Made by a program: the position numbers and the translations under genes. The notes under the pieces are model-generated. The model was given only the letters and a program-made list of their open reading frames with translations. It made no database searches and was not told where the DNA came from. DNA of 64,000 nucleotides from Methanothrix sp. (GTDB taxonomy: Archaea > Halobacteriota > Methanosarcinia > Methanotrichales > Methanotrichaceae): contig JAPKXZ010000021.1 in NCBI GenBank assembly GCA_026394555.1, positions 1-64,000 of the forward strand, read 5' to 3'. Of this stretch, positions 45,480 through 54,457 are shown in pieces (within the stretch, counting starts at the first letter, position 1; each line of letters begins with the position of its first letter).

Positions 45480-45569
45480 CCCGGTGTCCCAGTAATGCTA
45501 TCATGCAGAATCGATTTAAACATAAGTGTCCGATACTGTAGCAGAACACATAAGAGCTTCATCATTGAC

Positions 45570-45602
45570 TTCTTCGCGCCCTTCGCGGCTTCGCGCGAGA
45601 TC
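45570..45602 (-). repeat. 33-nt intergenic repeat, minus orientation (TTCTTCGCGCCCTTCGCGGCTTCGCGCGAGATC)
   Basis: Exact reverse complement of 60264-60296. Confidence 0.95.
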
Positions 45603-45668
45603 CCGGTTCACGCGAAGGCGCGAAAGGTTTCCGAATAAGACCCAATCACTCTCAAGAGGTTCATAAAA

Positions 45669-46439
45669 ATGAAAATTGCAATCTCAGGAAAAGGCGGTGT
45701 GGGCAAGACCACCCTGGCCGGCACCTTAGCCCGTCTCTTTGCCCGCGACGGCTACAATGTTCTAGCTATTGACGCGGACCCGAGCATGAACCTGGGCTCA
45801 GCTCTGGGCATCCCTAATTTGCCCAAGCCCGTCACCGAGCACAAAGACTTGGTCGAGGAGCGGGCGGGCATGCCGGGCGGCATGTTCAAGATGAATCCCA
45901 AGGTCGACGACGTGGTGGCCATGTGCGGCTGCATCGGTCCCGATAATGTCAAGCTGGTGGTCATGGGCACCATCGATTCCGGCGGCTCGGGCTGCATGTG
46001 TCCCGCCAATGCCTTTGTCAAAGCACTCATCAGGCACGTCATCGTCCGGGAAAAGGATCTGGTGATCATGGATATGGAAGCGGGCATCGAGCACTTAGGC
46101 CGGGCCACGGCTCGCGGGGTCGATGCCATGATCGCTGTGGTAGAACCGGGCATGAGATCCATTGAGACTGTGGAGAGGATAATGCATCTGGGCAAGGAGA
46201 TCGGCATTACCAGGTACTTTGCCGTCATAAACAAGGCCGATGACCCGGGTCCCGTGGCCGAGAAGCTGGCCTTGATGGGCATACCGGTCCTGGGGACCAT
46301 TCCCTTTGACAAATGCCTGGTAGAAGCGGACCTGGCAGGCAAGCCGCCCATTGATGTGAATTGTCCGGCCATAGAATCCATACGAAAGATAAAGACCAAA
46401 TTAGAAGAGATGTTCGGCGAAAAAAAGAAGCAGGCCTAG
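45669..46439 (+). CDS. cooC: CooC-like MinD/ParA-family ATPase (CODH nickel insertion type)
   Basis: MKIAISGKGGVGKTTLAGTLARLFARDGYNVLAIDADPSMNL; GSGCMCPANA. Confidence 0.88.
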   Translation: MKIAISGKGGVGKTTLAGTLARLFARDGYNVLAIDADPSMNLGSALGIPNLPKPVTEHKDLVEERAGMPGGMFKMNPKVDDVVAMCGCIGPDNVKLVVMGTIDSGGSGCMCPANAFVKALIRHVIVREKDLVIMDMEAGIEHLGRATARGVDAMIAVVEPGMRSIETVERIMHLGKEIGITRYFAVINKADDPGPVAEKLALMGIPVLGTIPFDKCLVEADLAGKPPIDVNCPAIESIRKIKTKLEEMFGEKKKQA

Positions 46440-46458
46440 AAGGTCATGCGGCCTGCTT
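46428..46458. terminator. Bidirectional 9-bp hairpin AAGCAGGCC/GGCCTGCTT at overlapping convergent stop codons (CTAG)
   Basis: Flanked by A-run left and T-run right; contains TAG of both genes at 46436-46439. Confidence 0.88.
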
Positions 46459-47431
46459 TTATTCCCTCTTTTACAATCGATCCGATTACCTTTGCGCCCG
46501 GCCCCATGATACTGCAGGCCTTTTGGGACTCATCTTCGGCTACTACGACCACGAAGCCCATGCCCATGTTGAAGGTGCGGTACATCTCGGCAAGATCCAC
46601 ATTGCCCAGCTCCTGCAGGAAGCGGAAGATGGATTGCGGTTCCAGGGGATCGGTGATCTCAAAGCCGAGCGCTGAGATGCGGCGCAGCTTGAGAAGGCCC
46701 GAGCCGGTGATGTGGGCGAGGCCATGCACATCGCACTCCTGCACCAGTTTCACGATCTCGGGATAGATCCGGGTGGGTGTGAGTAGCTCCTCTCCAATGG
46801 TATTCTTCCCGCCGGGCATCCGGTCGAAGTAGGTGTACTTAGACTCGGCAATGATGCGCCGGGCCAAAGTATAGCCGTTGCTGTGCAGGCCGCTGCTGGG
46901 CACGCCCACCAGAGCATCACCCAGTTGGATCTTCTCGCCCGTCACAACTTTGTCCTTGTCCACGACGCCGATGGCGGTGCCGGCCAGGTCGAAGCCCCGA
47001 ATGATCTGTGGCAAGGAAGCTGTCTCCCCTCCCACGATGGTCATATTGGATATCTCGGCGCCGCGGGCCAAGCCTATCGCAATTTGCCCCGCACGCTCTG
47101 GGTCCACTTTTTCTACAGCCAGATAGTCCACAAAGGCGATGGGCTCGGCCCCGATAGCATAAAGGTCGTTGACATTCATGGCGATGCAGTCGATGCCGAT
47201 CGTATCCCACTTGGAAATAGCATTGGCAATGAGGACCTTGGAGCCCACACCATCCGTGGTCATGGCCAGGGCAAAGCTGCCCATATCCAGGAGTCCGGCG
47301 TAGTGGCCGATTTCAGTCATGGGCGCTCCGAAGCCTTTGCGTTTCGTCGTCAGCACGGCCTTCATGGCATCAATGGATCTGTTCTCCTGGTGAATATCCA
47401 CGCCCGCCTCTGCGTACGTCAGCCCCTTCAT
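46436..47431 (-). CDS. purM: Phosphoribosylformylglycinamidine cyclo-ligase
   Basis: LTYAEAGVDIHQENRSIDAMK; ATDGVGSKVLIA; GGETASLPQI. Confidence 0.94.
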   Translation of the reverse strand: MKGLTYAEAGVDIHQENRSIDAMKAVLTTKRKGFGAPMTEIGHYAGLLDMGSFALAMTTDGVGSKVLIANAISKWDTIGIDCIAMNVNDLYAIGAEPIAFVDYLAVEKVDPERAGQIAIGLARGAEISNMTIVGGETASLPQIIRGFDLAGTAIGVVDKDKVVTGEKIQLGDALVGVPSSGLHSNGYTLARRIIAESKYTYFDRMPGGKNTIGEELLTPTRIYPEIVKLVQECDVHGLAHITGSGLLKLRRISALGFEITDPLEPQSIFRFLQELGNVDLAEMYRTFNMGMGFVVVVAEDESQKACSIMGPGAKVIGSIVKEGIKAGRMTF

Positions 47432-48822
47432 GCTTCTCCTCCCAGGCCAAACTCACGGTGCAGCTCTCTTACCGCCTGCTCGGCGTCCTTGGAGGCGACA
47501 ACGAAGGAGATGTTAAGCTGACCCGATGCCTGGCTGATCATGACCACATTTATCTTGGCCGCGCCCATGGCCTTGAAGACGCGCGCGGCAACGCCCGGTG
47601 TGCCTGCCATTCCTGCGCCAACTACTGCCACGGCAGAGACATCATGATCGTGAGAGATATCTTTGACCAGATCTCTGGGAAACTCTGCTCTCAGGGCGTC
47701 CTCGGCCTTCTCCACCTGCCGCTCCTCAATGATCATGGAGATATTGACCTCCGACGATCCCTGGCTGATCATGACGATATTGATGCCGGCCTTGGCCAGA
47801 GCAGAAAAAGCGCGGGCGGCGACGCCCAGCGTTCCAATCATGCCTGCGCCGGAGATGTTGAGCAGGGCCACATTCTTGTGCAACGTCACTGCCTTTATCA
47901 CATCTGCTTTGGGTACAACTTCATGCACAATTAGTGTACCAGGAGCATCGGGATCGAAGGTGCATTTTACGCGCACAGGGATGTCCTTTCGGATGGCAGG
48001 CTCAATGGAGCGGGGGTGCAATACCTTGGCCCCAAAGTTAGACAGCTCCATGGCCTCCCGGTAAGAAATCGAGGGGATGGACCTGGCCTCGGGCACGATC
48101 TTGGGATCGGTAGTCATGATGCCATAGGTCTCCTTCCAGAACCAGATCTCATCGGCATCAATGGCCGCCCCGATGAGCGAGGCGGACAGATCCGAGCCGC
48201 CCCGTCCTAAGGTTGTGATTGTGCCTTTTTCGTCCTTGGCAATGAAGCCGGTGACCACGGGAACGCCTTTGAGCGGCAAGAGCCTTTGGGGAATCAAATT
48301 GTAGGTCTTTTCCAGGGGCCTGCTGTCGCCATAGTTGCTGTCTGTGACGATTCCTGCCTCTGAGCCGGTATAGTGCTGAGAAGGTATGCCCATATCTCTT
48401 AAGACTCCGGCCAGAATGGGCGCCGCCAGTTGCTCGCCATAGCTGGATATATAATCCAAAGAGCGTGCAGTAAGCTCACCCAGGTAGCAGATGCCGATGT
48501 AGGCTTTCTCGAGCTCAGACAGCTTGTTAGATATCGTCTCACTGACCTCTTTGGCGATTTGAGGATCTTTTATGGCATCAGTTATGGCCTGATTGTGCCT
48601 ATCCGTGAGCTTCTCCATGAAATCGATCACTTCTGAGACATTTCCCTCCTTTGCTGCTTTTTTGGCACAGGCCAAAAGGTCGTCAGTGACGCCTTGCAGG
48701 GCGGAAGTAACCAAAACGATCTCATTGTCGCGGCTAAAATGTGAGACCAGATCTCCTACATGCCGCAGTCTGTTTCCGTCAGCAACGGAAACACCACCAA
48801 ACTTCATTACCAAGCGCGCCAT
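47428..48822 (-). CDS. lysC: Aspartate kinase
   Basis: MARLVMKFGGVSVADGNRLRHV; two C-terminal ACT-like segments. Confidence 0.94.
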   Translation of the reverse strand: MARLVMKFGGVSVADGNRLRHVGDLVSHFSRDNEIVLVTSALQGVTDDLLACAKKAAKEGNVSEVIDFMEKLTDRHNQAITDAIKDPQIAKEVSETISNKLSELEKAYIGICYLGELTARSLDYISSYGEQLAAPILAGVLRDMGIPSQHYTGSEAGIVTDSNYGDSRPLEKTYNLIPQRLLPLKGVPVVTGFIAKDEKGTITTLGRGGSDLSASLIGAAIDADEIWFWKETYGIMTTDPKIVPEARSIPSISYREAMELSNFGAKVLHPRSIEPAIRKDIPVRVKCTFDPDAPGTLIVHEVVPKADVIKAVTLHKNVALLNISGAGMIGTLGVAARAFSALAKAGINIVMISQGSSEVNISMIIEERQVEKAEDALRAEFPRDLVKDISHDHDVSAVAVVGAGMAGTPGVAARVFKAMGAAKINVVMISQASGQLNISFVVASKDAEQAVRELHREFGLGGEA

Positions 48823-49002
48823 CGTAAAAACCGTTGATCAGCTTTTCTCGCCGCGATTTAAGCTTTACCCATAATTATAATTTCGCGCCAAATTCGATTT
48901 TGAAACCGCCCTGAGATGGCCGAAGGCTTAAATAGATTGAGTCCGAGGAATCTGAGTCCTAGTCTGGATTTAACATTTATCTTAAACTTCGCGAGGCGTA
49001 TT

Positions 49003-51198
49003 ATGGGCAAGAGGAAGAAAATAGCAGAACGTGTAACGACTCTGATGGACAAGCCTGAGTTTATCCGGAACATCGGAATCGTAGCACATATTGACCACGG
49101 CAAGACAACCCTTTCTGATAACCTTCTGGGAGGCGCAGGCATGATCTCCATGGACCTGGCAGGCAAGCAGCTCTTCATGGATTTCGATCCCCTGGAGCAG
49201 GCGCGCGGAATTACTATCGATGCTGCCAATGTATCCATGGTTCACGAGATAGATGGCAAGGAATATCTCATCAACATGATTGATACTCCCGGCCACGTGG
49301 ACTTTGGAGGCGACGTTACTCGGGCTATGCGGGCGGTTGACGGCGCAGTGGTTGTAGTGGATGCTGTTGAAGGCGCCATGCCTCAGACGGAGACCGTGCT
49401 ACGACAGGCTCTCAAGGAAGGTGTCAGGCCGGTCCTTTTCGTCAATAAAGTGGACCGCATGATCAATGAGCTGAAAGTTGAGCCGAAAGATATGGCCATG
49501 CGCCTGGGCAAGGTCATTGACAATGTCAACAAGCTCATCCAAGGAATGGATGAAGAGAAATATAAAGCCGGCTGGAAGCTGGATGCTTCTCGGGGAAATA
49601 TCGCCTTTGGTTCGGCTCTCTATAATTGGGCCATCAGCGTGCCCGAGATGAAGAAGACAGGCATCGGCTTTGAGCAGGTCGTCGAATACTGCCGGGCAGG
49701 AAAGATGAAGGAGCTGGCCGAGAAGGTTCCACTTTATATCGCTGTAAACGATATGATCGTCAAGTTCCTTCCCAGCCCCATTGCAGCCCAGAGGGAGAGG
49801 GTCAAGGTCATCTGGCATGGCGATTGGGATAGCGCGGTGGGAAAAGCCATGGCTACCTGCGATCCAAAAGGTCCCGTAGCTTTCATGATCAACAAGTTGA
49901 AGATCGACCCGCATGCAGGCGAAGTGGCCACGGGCAGGCTCTTTTCCGGAACCCTGCGTCGAGGCATGGAGCTGTATGTATCCGGCGTGGTCGATACCAA
50001 TCGTATTCAGCAGACGGGCATCGTCATGGGTGCGGAGAGAGTTGAGGTAGAGGAGATACCAGCCGGAAACATTGCTGCCGTGACTGGTCTTCGGGACGCC
50101 ATTGTGGGCTCTACCATCTCTTCGGAACAGAACATGTCGCCCTTCGAGCAGATCAAGCACGTCTCCGAACCGGTCATGACCGTAGCCGTCGAGGCCAAGA
50201 ACACCCGCGACCTGCCAAAGGTAGTAGAGGTCTTAAGGCAGATCGCCAAAGAGGACCCAACCTTGCAGGTCACCATCAACGAGGAGACCGGCGAGCACCT
50301 TCTGGCCGGCATGGGCGAACTGCATCTGGATGTCACTGTGACCAGGCTGCAGCGCGATCGCGGTGTGGAGCTGAAAACCTCTCCGCCTATAGTCGTATAT
50401 CGTGAGTCCATCGGCGGCAGAGCAGGACCCGTGGAAGGCAAGTCACCTAACCACCACAACCGCTTCTACATCGAGTTTGAGCCCCTGGAACCGGGCGTGA
50501 TCGAGTCCTTGAAAGAGGGCAAGATCAGCATGAAGATGGAAGAGGTTGAGCGCAGGAAGGTTCTTCTCGATAACGGCATGGAAAAAGATGAGGCGAAGAG
50601 CATTGTCGGATACTTTGGCACCAACATGTTGCTCAACATGACCAAGGGCATCCAGTACCTGAGAGAGACCATGGAGCTCATCTTAGAGGGCTTCGAGGAG
50701 GCTCTGAAGAACGGCCCCATCTGCAGGGAACCCGCGCAGGGTATAAAAGCCAAGATCGTGGATGTAAAGCTGCACGAGGATGCAGTGCACCGCGGCCCCG
50801 CTCAGGTCATTCCGGCAGTCAGGCAAGCCGTGCAGGCTGGAATACTTATGGCGGATCCGGTTTTATTGGAGCCCTTCCAGAATGTCTATATACAGGTGCC
50901 TCAGGATCAAATGGGTGGAGCCATGTCTGAGATCCAGGGAAGGAGAGGCGTTATCCTGAATATGGACAGCCAGGGCGATATGATTATCCTTAAATCCAAG
51001 ATGCCTGTGGCCCAGATGTTCGGATTCTCCGGGGCCATAAGGTCGGCCACCGAAGGGAGAGCTCTCTGGTCTTCGGAGTTCGCCGGCTTTGAGCCCTTGC
51101 CTGCCAATTTGCTGCAAGATACCGTCAAGCAGATTCGGACCAGAAAGGGCCTGAAACCGGAAATGCCCAAGCCTTCCGATTACCTGAAGGTCGTTTGA
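49003..51198 (+). CDS. fusA: Elongation factor 2
   Basis: Track ORF 48916..51198; [27 protein letters not shown]; likely start ATG 49003. Confidence 0.97.
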   Translation: MGKRKKIAERVTTLMDKPEFIRNIGIVAHIDHGKTTLSDNLLGGAGMISMDLAGKQLFMDFDPLEQARGITIDAANVSMVHEIDGKEYLINMIDTPGHVDFGGDVTRAMRAVDGAVVVVDAVEGAMPQTETVLRQALKEGVRPVLFVNKVDRMINELKVEPKDMAMRLGKVIDNVNKLIQGMDEEKYKAGWKLDASRGNIAFGSALYNWAISVPEMKKTGIGFEQVVEYCRAGKMKELAEKVPLYIAVNDMIVKFLPSPIAAQRERVKVIWHGDWDSAVGKAMATCDPKGPVAFMINKLKIDPHAGEVATGRLFSGTLRRGMELYVSGVVDTNRIQQTGIVMGAERVEVEEIPAGNIAAVTGLRDAIVGSTISSEQNMSPFEQIKHVSEPVMTVAVEAKNTRDLPKVVEVLRQIAKEDPTLQVTINEETGEHLLAGMGELHLDVTVTRLQRDRGVELKTSPPIVVYRESIGGRAGPVEGKSPNHHNRFYIEFEPLEPGVIESLKEGKISMKMEEVERRKVLLDNGMEKDEAKSIVGYFGTNMLLNMTKGIQYLRETMELILEGFEEALKNGPICREPAQGIKAKIVDVKLHEDAVHRGPAQVIPAVRQAVQAGILMADPVLLEPFQNVYIQVPQDQMGGAMSEIQGRRGVILNMDSQGDMIILKSKMPVAQMFGFSGAIRSATEGRALWSSEFAGFEPLPANLLQDTVKQIRTRKGLKPEMPKPSDYLKVV

Positions 51199-51263
51199 GC
51201 GCGACCTCTAGAAAAGATGAAATACTGAAAAATATTGATAGTGCCAGTTGGAGGAGATAAATT

Positions 51264-52538
51264 ATGGCAGATGCAAAGCCACACCTCAATCTCGCATTCA
51301 TTGGACACGTCGATCACGGCAAGTCGACGACCGTAGGCAGATTGATGTTCGAGACGGGAGCTGTAGATGCTCACGTCATTGATGAGTACAGGAAAGAAGC
51401 GGCATCCAAGGGAAAGGCGACCTTCGAGTTCGCCTGGGTCATGGATAGCCTGAAGGAAGAGCGCGAGAGAGGCGTTACCATTGATATCGCCCATCATCGC
51501 TTCGATACCGCCAAGTTCTACTTTACCGTGGTGGACTGCCCCGGTCACAGGGACTTCGTAAAGAACATGATCACCGGCGCCAGCCAGGCTGATGCCGCGG
51601 TGCTGATCGTGGCCGTCCCGGACGGCGTCATGGCTCAGACCAAGGAACACGTCTTCCTTTCCAGGACACTGGGAGTCAGCCAGCTTATCGTGGGCATGAA
51701 CAAGATCGATGCCACCACCCCACCATTCGACGAGAAGAGATTCAACGAGGTCAAAGAAGAGGTAGCTAAGCTGCTCAAGATGGTTGGATTCAAGGTAGAG
51801 GATATACCCTTCGTGCCCATATCCGGCCTAATGGGAGACAACCTTTCCAAGCCCAGTGACAACCTGAAGTGGTACAAGGGCCCAACCCTGCTGGAATCTT
51901 TGAACAACCTCAAGGTGCCCGCGAAGCCGACCAACCTGCCGCTACGCGTACCAGTGCAGGATGTCTACACCATCTCAGGTGTGGGCACAGTGCCAGTAGG
52001 CCGCGTCGAGACGGGCGTCATGAGAAAGAACGATAAGATCATCTTCGAGCCTGCCGGATCTACTGGCGAGGTCAAGACCATCGAGATGCACCATGAGGAA
52101 GTCCTAGAGGCCTTCCCCGGCGACAACATCGGATGGAACGTGCGCGGTGTCGCCAAGAACGACATTCGTCGCGGCGACGTCTGCGGATCAGTAGCTAAGC
52201 CCCCGACCGTGGCCAAGGAGTTCAAGGCCCAGATCGTAGTGTTGCAGCACCCCAGCGCCATATCGGCGGGATACACCCCGGTGTTCCACTGCCATACAGC
52301 GCAGATCGCGTGCACCCTCACTGCTATTCTGGCCAAGCTGGACCCAAGGTCCGGAGCGGTCAAGGAAGAGAATCCTGCCTTCATCAAGGCTGGAGATGCG
52401 GCCATCATCATGGTTACTCCCTCCAAGCCCATGGTCATTGAACCGGTGAAGGAGATTCCTCAAATGGGAAGGTTCGCCATTCGAGATATGGGCACGACCG
52501 TCGCAGCCGGCATGTGCATCAGCGTGATACCACGCTAA
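51264..52538 (+). CDS. tuf: Elongation factor 1-alpha
   Basis: [51 protein letters not shown]. Confidence 0.97.
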   Translation: MADAKPHLNLAFIGHVDHGKSTTVGRLMFETGAVDAHVIDEYRKEAASKGKATFEFAWVMDSLKEERERGVTIDIAHHRFDTAKFYFTVVDCPGHRDFVKNMITGASQADAAVLIVAVPDGVMAQTKEHVFLSRTLGVSQLIVGMNKIDATTPPFDEKRFNEVKEEVAKLLKMVGFKVEDIPFVPISGLMGDNLSKPSDNLKWYKGPTLLESLNNLKVPAKPTNLPLRVPVQDVYTISGVGTVPVGRVETGVMRKNDKIIFEPAGSTGEVKTIEMHHEEVLEAFPGDNIGWNVRGVAKNDIRRGDVCGSVAKPPTVAKEFKAQIVVLQHPSAISAGYTPVFHCHTAQIACTLTAILAKLDPRSGAVKEENPAFIKAGDAAIIMVTPSKPMVIEPVKEIPQMGRFAIRDMGTTVAAGMCISVIPR

Positions 52539-52560
52539 ATTAATTTTTTGGTGTTAAAAC

Positions 52561-52869
52561 ATGCAAAAGGCAAGAATTCGACTTTCCGGCACTAATCCCT
52601 TGATGCTGGACGATATATGCAGCCAGGTAAAGGGGATTGCTCAGAGAACAGGCGTTCACATGGCGGGACCCATCCCGCTGCCCACCAAAAAGATGGTGGT
52701 TCCCTGCCGAAAGAGTCCCGATGGCGAAGGAACTGCCACCTGGGATCACTGGGAAATGAGAGTGCACAAGAGGCTCATCGATCTGGATGCTGATGAGAGG
52801 GCGCTTCGCCAGCTCATGAGAATCCAGGTTCCAAAGAATGTAAATATTGAGATTGTGCTGGAAAGCTAA
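52561..52869 (+). CDS. rpsJ: 30S ribosomal protein S10
   Basis: [48 protein letters not shown]. Confidence 0.96.
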   Translation: MQKARIRLSGTNPLMLDDICSQVKGIAQRTGVHMAGPIPLPTKKMVVPCRKSPDGEGTATWDHWEMRVHKRLIDLDADERALRQLMRIQVPKNVNIEIVLES

Positions 52870-52942
52870 ATCATTAGTTAGGGGCTGCTTCCTTAGGTTG
52901 AAGGGCCCGCTAACTTATATATTCTACAATTTCACTCATAAT

Positions 52943-53016
52943 GGACTCGTAGTATAGTCTGGATAGAATAGAGGCCTCCGGAGCCTCGGACCCGGGTTCG
53001 AATCCCGGCGGGTCCG
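52943..53016 (+). tRNA. tRNA-Arg (CCG)
   Basis: Acceptor GGACTCG/CGGGTCC; anticodon arm GAGGC CTCCGGA GCCTC; T-arm CCGGG TTCGAAT CCCGG. Confidence 0.93.
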
Positions 53017-53026
53017 CTACACTTTT

Positions 53027-53308
53027 TTAATTCATGGCATCAGAACGTGGCGGCACGATCACTAAACCACCTGTATCGATGGGATTGGCGGCCAGCTTTC
53101 CGGAAGCATTAATAAAATGGCCTATGGGCAGCTTTCCCCAGCTCCATAGCTGTGTCTCATTGGTGGTGTTGGTCATGTTGGTGCTGTTGTTTAGATCAAT
53201 TGTGCTGAGAATGGCACGGCCAGAGTTCCCGCTTAGCTGCAAAGGTACGGCAAAAGAGCTGCCTGCCAATAACACGAATATTAAGCCTAACACTATCGAG
53301 TTATTCAT
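53027..53308 (-). CDS. Small secreted hypothetical protein
   Basis: Signal peptide MNNSIVLGLIFVLLAGSSFA; Asn/Thr-rich; within track ORF 53027..53356. Confidence 0.55.
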   Translation of the reverse strand: MNNSIVLGLIFVLLAGSSFAVPLQLSGNSGRAILSTIDLNNSTNMTNTTNETQLWSWGKLPIGHFINASGKLAANPIDTGGLVIVPPRSDAMN

Positions 53309-54148
53309 ATCACTCACCCTTATATTCACACATTTCATTTCTTTAATCCATGCCACACTCTATTACTATGCCTTCATGGCTAATTAATGGTTTGCCTCTC
53401 CAGTCATCATTGGTCGTCGCAGGAAATACCAGGGCGAGATAATGGAGGTTCGCGACATACCCCAAGCACCAGGCCAGGCTGGTCTTTTCGCACGGCAAGT
53501 GCTTGTTTGGATGTGCCTTCGTCTCCTTTTCATCCCTTCCCTGGCTCAGCCGCAAACTACAAATATCTATAACGATCATATAGATAGTTTGTCGCGTCCT
53601 GCAAGGGTTGGCGGGCGTGTCGTGGGCTTAACCGCAATTCCGATAACGCTCTGTTTCAGGAGATGCATGCCTTCGTGGCAATGCATTCGGGCTATGGAGC
53701 CTGTGAGGCAAAATGATCCGGTGGCTGAAAGTTGCATGCCATAAACGGCCTAGCAATCTGCCGGGATCTCTCACGCTAATACACGACCGGGAAATAGGAG
53801 CGCGACGACGCAAACCATTGGCGGAAGGCGAGCACGAGGCCCCATGAGAACGGGTTCCTTTAAAACGGACGCTGTGTCAAATTCCAGTGCTCTGCCGCCT
53901 TCCGGCTTTTAGTCGGGCTTCGGGCAGGGTCAGGCCATCACTGCGGTGACTGGCTCCTTCATAAGGACGCTGTGGCTTTCGGCGCTGGCCTGCCTGAGAC
54001 CTCGATGGCTATTTTCTCCCTCCTACATCCAGATGACTTTTGCCCCCCTCCTTATTCTTCATCTTCGCTCGGAAAACCATCATCATTATAAGCTAAGCAT
54101 GCGACCGAAAGAGTGGAAAATTGCCGTGCGGCAGGGAGGCTTTTGCGG

Positions 54149-54451
54149 ATGATCAAGCATATCGTTATGTTCAAACTCAAAGAAAGGGCAGAGGGCAGGG
54201 ATAAGGCAGCAAATATCGAGATGCTGAAGGCTAAGCTGGAAGCCCTACCTGCCCAAATCGAGGAGATCAAGTTCTTCGAGGTGGGCATCAACTTTCTGGA
54301 GGCGAGCGTGGCCTATGATCTGGTCCTCGTTTCAGAATTCGAGAGCAAAGAAGCCCTTTACCGCTACCAGAAGCAGCCTGAACACCTCTTGGTGGCGGAA
54401 TTCGTCGGCAAAGTATGTGAGAGCCGGATAGTGGTGGATTATGTCCTCTGA
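54149..54451 (+). CDS. Dabb (stress-responsive A/B barrel) family protein
   Basis: MIKHIVMFKLKERAEG...; YQKQPEHLLVAEFV; within track ORF 54113..54451. Confidence 0.85.
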   Translation: MIKHIVMFKLKERAEGRDKAANIEMLKAKLEALPAQIEEIKFFEVGINFLEASVAYDLVLVSEFESKEALYRYQKQPEHLLVAEFVGKVCESRIVVDYVL

Positions 54452-54457
54452 TCTGCC

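Noticed and set aside
45752-46399. 215-aa minus ORF opposite cooC
   Set aside because: Antisense shadow.
49399-50160. 253-aa minus ORF opposite EF-2
   Set aside because: Antisense shadow of fusA.
53442-53744. 100-aa ORF in the unexplained intergenic region
   Set aside because: Low-quality translation with no motif; not supported as coding.
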